From: Nemertoderma westbladi
Taxonomy: Eukaryota > Xenacoelomorpha > Nemertodermatida > Nemertodermatidae
Assembly: GCA_032718475.1 (NCBI GenBank)
Contig: JAUCBJ010005185.1
Location: 1-57,218, forward strand
Reading direction: 5' to 3'
Length of the DNA: 57,218 bases
The position numbers and the translations under genes are program-made. Under the pieces are notes generated by a model. The model had not been told where the DNA came from. It searched no databases and worked only from the letters and a program-made list of their open reading frames with translations. Every line of letters starts with the position of its first letter. Position 1 is the stretch's first letter. This document shows, piece by piece, positions 17,398 to 33,500 of the stretch.

Positions 17398-20300
17398 TAC
17401 TATACACTGTTATTATTTTTATCTTTCGGATCACCTGACTTATACACTGGTATTATTATTATCTGTCGGATCACCTGACTTATACACTGGTATTATTTTT
17501 ATCTGTCGGATCACCTGACTTATACACTGTTATTATTTTTATCTGTCGGATCACCTGACTTATACGCTGGTATTATTTTATCTGTCGGATCACCTGACTT
17601 ATACACTGTTATTATTTTTATCTGTCGGATCACCTGACTTATACACTGTTATTATTTTTATCTGTCGGATCACCTGACTTATACACTGTTATTATTTTTA
17701 TCTTTCGGATCACCTGACTTATACACTGGTATTATTTTTATCTGCCGGATCACCTGACTTATACACTGTTATTATTTTTATCTTTCGGATCACCTGACTT
17801 ATACACTGGTATTATTTTTATCTGTCGGATCACCTGACTTATACACTGGTATTATTTTTATCTGCCGGATCACCTGACTTATACACTGTTATTATTTTTA
17901 TCTTTCGGATCACCTGACTTATACACTGGTATTATTTTTATCTTTCGGATCACCTGACTTATACACTGTTATTATTTTTATCTTTCGGATCACCTGACTT
18001 ATACACTGTTATTATTTTTATCTTTCGGATCACCTGACTTATACACTGGTATTATTTTATCTTTCGGATCACCTGACTTATACACTGGTATTATTTTTAT
18101 CTTTCGGATCACCTGACTTATTATACACTGGTATTATTTTTATCTGCCGGATCACCTGACTTATACACTGTTATTATTTTTATCTTTCGGATCACCTGAC
18201 TTATACACTGGTATTATTTTTATCTTTCGGATCACCTGACTTATACACTGTTATTATTTTTATCTTTCGGATCACCTGACTTATACACTGTTATTATTTT
18301 TATCTTTCGGATCACCTGACTTATACACTGGTATTATTTTATCTTTCGGATCACCTGACTTATACACTGGTATTATTTTTATCTTTCGGATCACCTGACT
18401 TATACACTGGTATTATTTTATCTTTCGGATCACCTGACTTATACACTGGTATTATTTTTATCTTTCGGATCACCTGACTTATACACTGGTATTATTTTTA
18501 TCTGTCGGATCACCTGACTTATACACTGGTATTATTTTTATCTGCCGGATCACCTGACTTATACACTGTTATTATTTTTATCTTTCGGATCACCTGACTT
18601 ATACACTGTTATTATTTTTATCTTTCGGATCACCTGACTTATACACTGGTATTATTTTTATCTGTCGGATCACCTGACTTATACACTGGTATTATTTTTA
18701 TCTGTCGGATCACCTGACTTATACACTGGTATTATTTTTATCTGCCGGATCACCTGACTTATACACTGGTATTATTTTTATCTTTCGGATCACCTGACTT
18801 ATTATACACTGGTATTATTTTTATCTTTCGGATCACCTGACTTATACACTGGTATTATTTTTATCTTTCGGATCACCTGACTTATACACTGTTATTATTT
18901 TTATCTTTCGGATCACCTGACTTATACACTGGTATTATTTTATCTTTCGGATCACCTGACTTATTATACACTGGTATTATTTTATCTTTCGGATCACCTG
19001 ACTTATACACTGGTATTATTTTATCTTTCGGATCACCTGACTTATTATACACTGGTATTATTTTTATCTGTCGGATCACCTGACTTATACACTGGTATTA
19101 TTTTATCCTTCGGATCACCTGACTTATTATACACTGGTATTATTTTTATCTTTCGGATCACCTGACTTATTATACACTGGTATTATTTTAGCTTTCGGAT
19201 CACCTGACTTATACACTGTTATTATTTTTATCTTTCGGATCACCTGACTTATACACTGGTATTATTTTATCTTTCGGATCACCTGACTTATACACTGTTA
19301 TTATTTTTATCTTTCGGATCACCTGACTTATACACTGGTATTATTTTATCTTTCGGATCACCTGACTTATACACTGGTATTATTTTTATCTTTCGGATCA
19401 CCTGACTTATACACTGGTATTATTTTATCTTTCGGATCACCTGACTTATACACTGGTATTATTTTTATCTTTCGGATCACCTGACTTATACACTGGTATT
19501 ATTTTTATCTGTCGGATCACCTGACTTATACACTGGTATTATTTTTATCTGCCGGATCACCTGACTTATACACTGTTATTATTTTTATCTTTCGGATCAC
19601 CTGACTTATACACTGTTATTATTTTTATCTTTCGGATCACCTGACTTATACACTGGTATTATTTTTATCTGTCGGATCACCTGACTTATACACTGGTATT
19701 ATTTTTATCTGTCGGATCACCTGACTTATACACTGGTATTATTTTTATCTGCCGGATCACCTGACTTATACACTGGTATTATTTTTATCTTTCGGATCAC
19801 CTGACTTATTATACACTGGTATTATTTTTATCTTTCGGATCACCTGACTTATACACTGGTATTATTTTTATCTTTCGGATCACCTGACTTATACACTGTT
19901 ATTATTTTTATCTTTCGGATCACCTGACTTATACACTGGTATTATTTTATCTTTCGGATCACCTGACTTATTATACACTGGTATTATTTTATCTTTCGGA
20001 TCACCTGACTTATACACTGGTATTATTTTATCTTTCGGATCACCTGACTTATTATACACTGGTATTATTTTTATCTGTCGGATCACCTGACTTATACACT
20101 GGTATTATTTTATCCTTCGGATCACCTGACTTATTATACACTGGTATTATTTTTATCTTTCGGATCACCTGACTTATTATACACTGGTATTATTTTAGCT
20201 TTCGGATCACCTGACTTATACACTGTTATTATTTTTATCTGTCGGATCACCTGACTTATAGACTGTTATTATTTTTATCTTTCGGATCACCTGACTTATT

Positions 20301-23300
20301 ATACACTGGTATTATTTTATCTTTCGGATCACCTGACTTATACACTGTTATTATTTTTATCTGTCGGATCACCTGACTTATACACTGGTATTATTTTTAT
20401 CTTTCGGATCACCTGACTTATTATACACTGGTATTATTTTATCTTTCGGATCACCTGACTTATACACTGGTATTATTTTTATTTGTCGGATCACCTGACT
20501 TATACACTGTTATTATTTTTATCTTTCGGATCACCTGACTTATACACTGGTATTATTTTTATCTTTCGGATCACCTGACTTATTATACACTGGTATTATT
20601 TTATCTTTCGGATCACCTGACTTATACACTGTTATTATTTTTATCTGTCGGATCACCTGACTTATACACTGTTATTATTTTTATCTTTCGGATCACCTGA
20701 CTTATTATACACTGGTATTATTTTATCTTTCGGATCACCTGACTTATACACTGGTATTATTTTTATCTGTCGGATCACCTGACTTATACACTGTTATTAT
20801 TTTTATCTTTCGGATCACCTGACTTATTATACACTGGTATTATTTTTATCTTTCGGATCACCTGACTTATTATACACTGGTATTATTTTATCTTTCGGAT
20901 CACCTGACTTATTATACACTGGTATTATTTTATCTTTCGGATCACCTGACTTATACACTGGTATTATTTTATCTTTCGGATCACCTGACTTATTATACAC
21001 TGGTATTATTTTTATATTTCGGATCACCTGACTTATTATACACTGGTATTATTTAATCTTTCGGATCACCTGACTTATTATACACTGGTATTATTTTTAT
21101 ATTTCGGATCACCTGACTTATTATACACTGGTATTATTTTATCTGTCGGATCACCTGACTTATACACTGTTATTATTTTTATCTTTCGGATCACCTGACT
21201 TATACACTGGTATTATTTTATCTTTCGGATCACCTGACTTATTATACACTGGTATTATTTTTATATTTCGGATCACCTGACTTATTATACACTGGTATTA
21301 TTTTATCTGTCGGATCACCTGACTTATACACTGTTATTATTTTTATCTTTCGGATCACCTGACTTATTATACACTGGTATTATTTTATCTTTCGGATCAC
21401 CTGACTTATACACTGGTATTATTTTTATCTGTCGGATCACCTGACTTATACACTGTTATTATTTTTATCTTTCGGATCACCTGACTTATTATACACTGGT
21501 ATTATTTTTATCTTTCGGATCACCTGACTTATTATACACTGGTATTATTTTATCTTTCGGATCACCTGACTTATTATACACTGGTATTATTTTATCTTTC
21601 GGATCACCTGACTTATACACTGGTATTATTTTATCTTTCGGATCACCTGACTTATTATACACTGGTATTATTTTTATATTTCGGATCACCTGACTTATTA
21701 TACACTGGTATTATTTAATCTTTCGGATCACCTGACTTATTATACACTGGTATTATTTTTATCTTTCGGATCACCTGACTTATTATACACTGGTATTATT
21801 TTATCTTTCGGATCACCTGACTTATTATACACTGGTATTATTTTTATATTTCGGATCACCTGACTTATTATACACTGGTATTATTTTATCTTTCGGATCA
21901 CCTGACTTATTATACACTGGTATTATTTTATCTTTCGGATCACCTGACTTATTATACACTGGTATTATTTTATCTTTCGGATCACCTGACTTATTATACA
22001 CTGGTATTATTTTTATATTTCGGATCACCTGACTTATTATACACTGGTATTATTTAATCTTTCGGATCACCTGACTTATTATACACTGGTATTATTTTTA
22101 TCTTTCGGATCACCTGACTTATTATACACTGGTATTATTTTATCTGTCGGATCACCCGACTTATACACTGTTATTATTTTTATCTGTCGGATCACCTGAC
22201 TTATACACTGTTATTATTTTTATCTGTCGGATCCCCTGACGTATACACTGGTATTATTTTATCTTTCGGATCACCTGACTTATACACTGGTATTATTTTA
22301 TCTTTCGGATCACCTGACTTATTATACACTGGTATTATTTAATCTTTCGGATCACCTGACTTATACACTGTTATTATTTTTATCTGTCGGATCACCTGAC
22401 TTATACACTGTTATTATTTTTATCTTTCGGATCACCTGACTTATTATACACTGGTATTATTTAATCTTTCGGATCACCTGACTTATACACTGTTATTATT
22501 TTTATCTGTCGGATCACCTGACTTATACACTGTTATTATTTTTATCTTTCGGATCACCTGACTTATTATACACTGGTATTATTTAATCTTTCGGATCACC
22601 TGACTTATACACTGTTATTATTTTTATCTGTCGGATCACCTGACTTATACACTGTTATTATTTTTATCTTTCGGATCACCTGACTTATTATACACTGGTA
22701 TTATTTTATCTTTCGGATCACCGGACTTATTATACACTGGTATTATTTAATCTTTCGGATCACCTGACTTATACACTGTTATTATTTTTATCTGTCGGAT
22801 CACCTGACTTATACACTGTTATTATTTTTATCTTTCGGATCACCTGACTTATTATACACTGGTATTATTTAATCTTTCGGATCACCTGACTTATACACTG
22901 TTATTATTTTTATCTGTCGGCTCACCTGACTTATACACTGTTATTATTTTTATCTTTCGGATCACCTGACTTATTATACACTGGTATTATTTTATCTTTC
23001 GGATCACCGGACTTATACACTGTTATTATTTTTATCTGTCGGATCACCTGACTTATACACTGTTATTATTTTTATCTTTCGGATCACCTGACTTATTATA
23101 CACTGGTATTATTTTATCTTTCGGATCACCTGACTTATACACTGTTATTATTTTTATCTTTCGGATCACCTGACTTATACACTGGTATTATTTTATCTTT
23201 CGGATCACCTGACTTATTATACACTGGTATTATTTTATCTTTCGGATCACCTGACTTATACACTGGTATTATTTTATCTTTCGGATCACCTGACTTATTA

Positions 23301-26300
23301 TACACTGGTATTATTTTTATCTGTCGGATCACCTGACTTATACACTGGTATTATTTTATCCTTCGGATCACCTGACTTATTATACACTGGTATTATTTTT
23401 ATCTTTCGGATCACCTGACTTATTATACACTGGTATTATTTTAGCTTTCGGATCACCTGACTTATACACTGTTATTATTTTTATCTTTCGGATCACCTGA
23501 CTTATACACTGGTATTATTTTATCTTTCGGATCACCTGACTTATACACTGTTATTATTTTTATCTTTCGGATCACCTGACTTATACACTGGTATTATTTT
23601 ATCTTTCGGATCACCTGACTTATACACTGGTATTATTTTTATCTTTCGGATCACCTGACTTATACACTGGTATTATTTTATCTTTCGGATCACCTGACTT
23701 ATACACTGGTATTATTTTTATCTTTCGGATCACCTGACTTATACACTGGTATTATTTTTATCTGTCGGATCACCTGACTTATACACTGGTATTATTTTTA
23801 TCTGCCGGATCACCTGACTTATACACTGTTATTATTTTTATCTTTCGGATCACCTGACTTATACACTGTTATTATTTTTATCTTTCGGATCACCTGACTT
23901 ATACACTGGTATTATTTTTATCTGTCGGATCACCTGACTTATACACTGGTATTATTTTTATCTGTCGGATCACCTGACTTATACACTGGTATTATTTTTA
24001 TCTGCCGGATCACCTGACTTATACACTGGTATTATTTTTATCTTTCGGATCACCTGACTTATTATACACTGGTATTATTTTTATCTTTCGGATCACCTGA
24101 CTTATACACTGGTATTATTTTTATCTTTCGGATCACCTGACTTATACACTGTTATTATTTTTATCTTTCGGATCACCTGACTTATACACTGGTATTATTT
24201 TATCTTTCGGATCACCTGACTTATTATACACTGGTATTATTTTATCTTTCGGATCACCTGACTTATACACTGGTATTATTTTATCTTTCGGATCACCTGA
24301 CTTATTATACACTGGTATTATTTTTATCTGTCGGATCACCTGACTTATACACTGGTATTATTTTATCCTTCGGATCACCTGACTTATTATACACTGGTAT
24401 TATTTTTATCTTTCGGATCACCTGACTTATTATACACTGGTATTATTTTAGCTTTCGGATCACCTGACTTATACACTGTTATTATTTTTATCTGTCGGAT
24501 CACCTGACTTATAGACTGTTATTATTTTTATCTTTCGGATCACCTGACTTATTATACACTGGTATTATTTTATCTTTCGGATCACCTGACTTATACACTG
24601 TTATTATTTTTATCTGTCGGATCACCTGACTTATACACTGGTATTATTTTTATCTTTCGGATCACCTGACTTATTATACACTGGTATTATTTTATCTTTC
24701 GGATCACCTGACTTATACACTGGTATTATTTTTATTTGTCGGATCACCTGACTTATACACTGTTATTATTTTTATCTTTCGGATCACCTGACTTATACAC
24801 TGGTATTATTTTTATCTTTCGGATCACCTGACTTATTATACACTGGTATTATTTTATCTTTCGGATCACCTGACTTATACACTGTTATTATTTTTATCTG
24901 TCGGATCACCTGACTTATACACTGTTATTATTTTTATCTTTCGGATCACCTGACTTATTATACACTGGTATTATTTTATCTTTCGGATCACCTGACTTAT
25001 ACACTGGTATTATTTTTATCTGTCGGATCACCTGACTTATACACTGTTATTATTTTTATCTTTCGGATCACCTGACTTATTATACACTGGTATTATTTTT
25101 ATCTTTCGGATCACCTGACTTATTATACACTGGTATTATTTTATCTTTCGGATCACCTGACTTATACACTGTTATTATTTTTATCTTGTCGGATCACCTG
25201 ACTTATACACTGTTATTATTTTTATCTTTCGGATCACCTGACTTATTATACACTGGTATTATTTTATCTTTCGGATCACCTGACTTATACACTGGTATTA
25301 TTTTATCTTTCGGATCACCTGACTTATACACTGTTATTATTTTTATCTTTCGGATCACCTGACTTATTATACACTGGTATTATTTTATCTTTCGGATCAC
25401 CTGACTTATACACTGGTATTATTTTTATCTGTCGGATCACCTGACTTATACACTGTTATTATTTTTATCTTTCGGATCACCTGACTTATTATACACTGGT
25501 ATTATTTTTATCTTTCGGATCACCTGACTTATTATACACTGGTATTATTTTATCTTTCGGATCACCTGACTTATACACTGGTATTATTTTTATCTTGTCG
25601 GATCACCTGACTTATACACTGTTATTATTTTTATCTTTCGGATCACCTGACTTATACACTGGTATTATTTTTATCTTTCGGATCACCTGACTTATACACT
25701 GGTATTATTTTTATCTTTCGGATCACCTGACTTATACACTGGTATTATTTTTATCTTTCGGATCACCTGACTTATTATACACTGGTATTATTTTATCTTT
25801 CGGATCACCTGACTTATACACTGGTATTATTTTTATCTGTCGGATCACCTGACTTATACACTGTTATTATTTTTATCTTTCGGATCACCTGACTTATTAT
25901 ACACTGGTATTATTTTATCTTTCGGATCACCTGACTTATACACTGTTATTATTTTTATCTGTCGGATCACCTGACTTATACACTGTTATTATTTTTATCT
26001 TTCGGATCACCTGACTTATTATACACTGGTATTATTTTATCTTTCGGATCACCTGACTTATACACTGGTATTATTTTTATCTGTCGGATCACCTGACTTA
26101 TACACTGTTATTATTTTTATCTTTCGGATCACCTGACTTATTATACACTGGTATTATTTTTATCTTTCGGATCACCTGACTTATTATACACTGGTATTAT
26201 TTTATCTTTCGGATCACCTGACTTATACACTGTTATTATTTTTATCTTGTCGGATCACCTGACTTATACACTGTTATTATTTTTATCTTTCGGATCACCT

Positions 26301-29300
26301 GACTTATACACTGGTATTATTTTTATCTTTCGGATCACCTGACTTATTATACACTGGTATTATTTTATCTTTCGGATCACCTGACTTATACACTGTTATT
26401 ATTTTTATCTGTCGGATCACCTGACTTATACACTGTTATTATTTTTATCTTTCGGATCACCTGACTTATTATACACTGGTATTATTTTATCTTTCGGATC
26501 ACCTGACTTATACACTGGTATTATTTTTATCTGTCGGATCACCTGACTTATACACTGTTATTATTTTTATCTTTCGGATCACCTGACTTATTATACACTG
26601 GTATTATTTTTATCTTTCGGATCACCTGACTTATTATACACTGGTATTATTTTATCTTTCGGATCACCTGACTTATACACTGTTATTATTTTTATCTTGT
26701 CGGATCACCTGACTTATACACTGTTATTATTTTTATCTTTCGGATCACCTGACTTATTATACACTGGTATTATTTTATCTTTCGGATCACCTGACTTATA
26801 CACTGGTATTATTTTATCTTTCGGATCACCTGACTTATACACTGTTATTATTTTTATCTTTCGGATCACCTGACTTATTATACACTGGTATTATTTTATC
26901 TTTCGGATCACCTGACTTATACACTGGTATTATTTTTATCTGTCGGATCACCTGACTTATACACTGTTATTATTTTTATCTTTCGGATCACCTGACTTAT
27001 TATACACTGGTATTATTTTTATCTTTCGGATCACCTGACTTATTATACACTGGTATTATTTTATCTTTCGGATCACCTGACTTATACACTGGTATTATTT
27101 TTATTTGTCGGATCACCTGACTTATACACTGTTATTATTTTTATCTTTCGGATCACCTGACTTATACACTGGTATTATTTTTATCTTTCGGATCACCTGA
27201 CTTATTATACACTGGTATTATTTTATCTTTCGGATCACCTGACTTATACACTGTTATTATTTTTATCTGTCGGATCACCTGACTTATACACTGTTATTAT
27301 TTTTATCTTTCGGATCACCTGACTTATTATACACTGGTATTATTTTATCTTTCGGATCACCTGACTTATACACTGTTATTATTTTTATCTTTCGGATCAC
27401 CTGACTTATACACTGGTATTATTTTTATCTTTCGGATCACCTGACTTATTATACACTGGTATTATTTTTATCTGTCGGATCACCTGACTTATACACTGTT
27501 ATTATTTTTATCTTTCGGATCACCTGACTTATTATACACTGGTATTATTTTTATCTTTCGGATCACCTGACTTATTATACACTGGTATTATTTTATCTTT
27601 CGGATCACCTGACTTATTATACACTGGTATTATTTTATCTTTCGGATCACCTGACTTATACACTGGTATTATTTTATCCTTCGGATCACCTGACTTATTA
27701 TACACTGGTATTATTTTTATCTTTCGGATCACCTGACTTATTATACACTGGTATTATTTTATCTTTCGGATCACCTGACTTATACACTGTTATTATTTTT
27801 ATCTGTCGGATCACCTGACTTATACACTGTTATTATTTTTATCTTTCGGATCACCTGACTTATTATACACTGGTATTATTTTATCTTTCGGATCACCTGA
27901 CTTATTATACACTGGTATTATTTTATCTGTCGGATCACCTGACTTACTATGCACTGGTATTATTTTATCTTTCGGATCACCGGACTTATACACTGGTATT
28001 ATTTTATCTTTCGGATCACCTGACTTATTATACACTGGTATTATTTTATCTTTCGGATCACCGGACTTATACACTGGTATTATTTTATCTTTCGGATCAC
28101 CTGACTTATACACTGGTATTATTTTATCTTTCGGATCACCTGACTTATACACTGGTATTATTTTATCTTTCGGATCACCTGACTTATTATACACTGGTAT
28201 TATTTTTATCTTTCGGATCACCTGACTTATTATACACTGCTATTATTTTATCTTTCGGATCACCTGACTTATACACTGGTATTATTTTATCTTTCGGATC
28301 ACCTGACTTATTATACACTGGTATTATTTTTATCTTTCGGATCACCTGACTTATTATACACTGGTATTATTTTTTATCTTTCGGATCACCTGACTTATTA
28401 TACACTGGTATTATTTTATCTTTCGGATCACCTGACTTATTATACACTGGTATTATTTTATCTTTCGGATCACCTGACTTATTATACACTGGTATTATTT
28501 TATCTTTCGGATCACCGGACTTATACACTGGTATTATTTTATCTTTCGGATCACCTGACTTATACACTGGTATTATTTTATCTTTCGGATCACCTGACTT
28601 ATACACTGGTATTATTTTATCTTTCGGATCACCTGACTTATTATACACTGGTATTATTTTTATCTTTCGGATCACCTGACTTATTATACACTGGTATTAT
28701 TTTATCTTTCGGATCACCTGACTTATACACTGGTATTATTTTATCTTTCGGATCACCTGACTTATACACTGGTATTATTTTATCTTTCGGATCACCTGAC
28801 TTATACACTGGTATTATTTTATCTTTCGGATCACCTGACTTATTATACACTGTTATTATTTTTATCTTTCGGATCACCTGACTTATTATACACTGGTATT
28901 ATTTTATCTTTCGGATCACCTGACTTATTATACACTGGTATTATTTTTATCTGTCGGATCACCTGACTTATACACTGGTATTATTTTATCCTTCGGATCA
29001 CCTGACTTATTATACACTGGTATTATTTTTATCTTTCGGATCACCTGACTTATTATACACTGGTATTATTTTAGCTTTCGGATCACCTGACTTATACACT
29101 GTTATTATTTTTATCTGTCGGATCACCTGACTTATAGACTGTTATTATTTTTATCTTTCGGATCACCTGACTTATTATACACTGGTATTATTTTATCTTT
29201 CGGATCACCTGACTTATACACTGTTATTATTTTTATCTGTCGGATCACCTGACTTATACACTGGTATTATTTTTATCTTTCGGATCACCTGACTTATTAT

Positions 29301-32300
29301 ACACTGGTATTATTTTATCTTTCGGATCACCTGACTTATACACTGGTATTATTTTTATTTGTCGGATCACCTGACTTATACACTGTTATTATTTTTATCT
29401 TTCGGATCACCTGACTTATACACTGGTATTATTTTTATCTTTCGGATCACCTGACTTATTATACACTGGTATTATTTTATCTTTCGGATCACCTGACTTA
29501 TACACTGTTATTATTTTTATCTGTCGGATCACCTGACTTATACACTGTTATTATTTTTATCTTTCGGATCACCTGACTTATTATACACTGGTATTATTTT
29601 ATCTTTCGGATCACCTGACTTATACACTGGTATTATTTTTATCTGTCGGATCACCTGACTTATACACTGTTATTATTTTTATCTTTCGGATCACCTGACT
29701 TATTATACACTGGTATTATTTTTATCTTTCGGATCACCTGACTTATTATACACTGGTATTATTTTATCTTTCGGATCACCTGACTTATTATACACTGGTA
29801 TTATTTTATCTTTCGGATCACCTGACTTATTATACACTGGTATTATTTTATCTTTCGGATCACCTGACTTATACACTGTTATTATTTTATCCTTCGGATC
29901 ACCTGACTTATTATACACTGGTATTATTTTTATATTTCGGATCACCTGACTTATTATACACTGGTATTATTTAATCTTTCGGATCACCTGACTTATACAC
30001 TGTTATTATTTTTATCTGTCGGATCACCTGACTTATACACTGTTATTATTTTTATCTTTCGGATCACCTGACTTATTATACACTGGTATTATTTTATCTT
30101 TCGGATCACCTGACTTATTATACACTGGTATTATTTTATCTTTCGGATCACCGGACTTATACACTGGTATTATTTTATCTTTCGGATCACCTGACTTATT
30201 ATACACTGGTATTATTTTATCTTTCGGATCACCGGACTTATACACTGGTATTATTTTATCTTTCGGATCACCTGACTTATACACTGGTATTATTTTATCT
30301 TTCGGATCACCTGACTTATACACTGGTATTATTTTATCTTTCGGATCACCTGACTTATTATACACTGGTATTATTTTTATCTTTCGGATCACCTGACTTA
30401 TTATACACTGGTATTATTTTATCTTTCGGATCACCTGACTTATACACTGGTATTATTTTATCTTTCGGATCACCTGACTTATTATACACTGGTATTATTT
30501 TTATCTTTCGGATCACCTGACTTATTATACACTGGTATTATTTTTATCTTTCGGATCACCTGACTTATTATACACTGGTATTATTTTATCTTTCGGATCA
30601 CCTGACTTATTATACACTGGTATTATTTTTATCTTTCGGATCACCTGACTTATTATACACTGGTATTATTTTATCTTTCGGATCACCTGACTTATACACT
30701 GGTATTATTTTATCTTTCGGATCACCTGACTTATACACTGGTATTATTTTATCTTTCGGATGACCTGACTTATACACTGGTATTATTTTATCTTTCGGAT
30801 CACCTGACTTATTATACACTGTTATTATTTTTATCTTTCGGATCACCTGACTTATTATACACTGGTATTATTTTATCTTTCGGATCACCTGACTTATTAT
30901 ACACTGGTATTATTTTTATCTGTCGGATCACCTGACTTATACACTGTTATTATTTTTATCTGTCGGATCACCTGACTTATACACTGTTATTATTTTTATC
31001 TTTCGGATCACCTGACTTATACACTGGTATTATTTTATCTTTCGGATCACCTGACTTATTATACACTGGTATTATTTTATCTTTCGGATCACCTGACTTA
31101 TACACTGGTATTATTTTATCTTTCGGATCACCTGACTTATTATACACTGGTATTATTTTTATCTTTCGGATCACCTGACTTATTATACACTGGTATTATT
31201 TTATCTTTCGGATCACCTGACTTATACACTGGTATTATTTTTATCTGTCGGATCACCTGACTTATTATACACTGGTATTATTTTATCTTTCGGATCACCT
31301 GACTTATACACTGTTATTATTTTTATCTTTTGGATCACCTGACTTATTATACACTGGTATTATTTTTATCTTTCGGATCCCCTGACTTATTATACACTGG
31401 TATTATTTTATCTGTCAGATCACCTGACTTATACACTGTTATTATTTTTATCTGTCGGATCACCTGACTTATACACTGGTATTATTTTTATCTGTCGGAT
31501 CACCCGACTTATACACTGGTATTATTTTTATCTGTCGGATCACCTGACTTATACACTGGTATTATTTTTATCTGTCGGATCCCCTGACGTATACACTGGT
31601 ATTATTTTTATCTTTCGGATCACCTGACTTATACACTGTTATTATTTTTATCTGTCGGATCACCTGACTTATACACTGTTATTATTTTTATCTTTCGGAT
31701 CACCTGACTTATTATACACTGGTATTATTTTATCTTTCGGATCACCTGACTTATACACTGTTATTATTTTTATCTGTCGGATCACCTGACTTATACACTG
31801 GTATTATTTTTATCTTTCGGATCACCTGACTTATTATACACTGGTATTATTTTATCTTTCGGATCACCTGACTTATACACTGGTATTATTTTTATTTGTC
31901 GGATCACCTGACTTATACACTGTTATTATTTTTATCTTTCGGATCACCTGACTTATACACTGGTATTATTTTTATCTTTCGGATCACCTGACTTATTATA
32001 CACTGGTATTATTTTATCTTTCGGATCACCTGACTTATACACTGTTATTATTTTTATCTGTCGGATCACCTGACTTATACACTGTTATTATTTTTATCTT
32101 TCGGATCACCTGACTTATTATTCACTGGTATTATTTTATCTTTCGGATCACCTGACTTATACACTGGTATTATTTTTATCTGTCGGATCACCTGACTTAT
32201 ACACTGTTATTATTTTTATCTTTCGGATCACCTGACTTATTATACACTGGTATTATTTTTATCTTTCGGATCACCTGACTTATTATACACTGGTATTATT

Positions 32301-33500
32301 TTATCTTTCGGATCACCTGACTTATTATACACTGGTATTATTTTATCTTTCGGATCACCTGACTTATTATACACTGGTATTATTTTTATCTTTCGGATCA
32401 CCTGACTTATACACTGTTATTATTTTTATCTGTCGGATCACCTGACTTATACACTGTTATTATTTTTATCTGTCGGATCACCTGACTTATACACTGGTAT
32501 TATTTTATCTTTCGGATCACCTGACTTATACACTGGTATTATTTTATCTTTCGGATCACCTGACTTATTATACACTGGTATTATTTTATCTTTCGGATCA
32601 CCTGACTTATACACTGGTATTATTTTATCCTTCGGATCACCTGACTTATTATACACTGGTATTATTTTTATATTTCGGATCACCTGACTTATTATACACT
32701 GGTATTATTTAATCTTTCGGATCACCTGACTTATACACTGTTATTATTTTTATCTGTCGGATCACCTGACTTATACACTGTTATTATTTTTATCTTTCGG
32801 ATCACCTGACTTATTATACACTGGTATTATTTTATCTTTCGGATCACCTGACTTATTATACACTGGTATTATTTTATCTTTCGGATCACCTGACTTATAC
32901 ACTGGTATTATTTTATCTTTCGGATCACCTGACTTATTATACACTGGTATTATTTTTATCTTTCGGATCACCTGACTTATTATACACTGGTATTATTTTA
33001 TCTTTCGGATCATCTGACTTATACACTGTTATTATTTTTATCTGTCGGATCACCTGACTTATACACTGTTATTATTTTTATCTTTCGGATCACCTGACTT
33101 ATACACTGGTATTATTTTATCTTTCGGATCACCTGACTTATTATACACTGGTATTATTTTATCTTTCGGATCACCTGACTTATACACTGGTATTATTTTA
33201 TCTTTCGGATCACCTGACTTATTATACACTGGTATTATTTTTATCTTTCGGATCACCTGACTTATTATACACTGGTATTATTTTATCTTTCGGATCACCT
33301 GACTTATACACTGGTATTATTTTTATCTGTCGGATCACCTGACTTATTATACACTGGTATTATTTTATCTTTCGGATCACCTGACTTATACACTGTTATT
33401 ATTTTTATCTTTTGGATCACCTGACTTATTATCTTATTATATACACTGGTATTATTTTTATCTTTCGGATCCCCTGACTTATTATACACTGGTATTATTT
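17385..33500. repeat. Satellite, proximal domain with mixed unit lengths
   Basis: Mixed 39-, 40-, 42- and 43-bp units, with TATCTTTCGG more common than TATCTGTCGG. The first 1.5 kb is almost all 40-bp units. Higher-order copying is visible: the block at 18882-19079 recurs at 19889, 23135 and 24142 (offsets 1007 and 4253). A TATAGACTG variant marks 20261, 24514 and 29137. The block at 20827 recurs at 21489 (offset 662). Blocks near 27820-28877 recur near 30033-30846. Confidence 0.9.
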
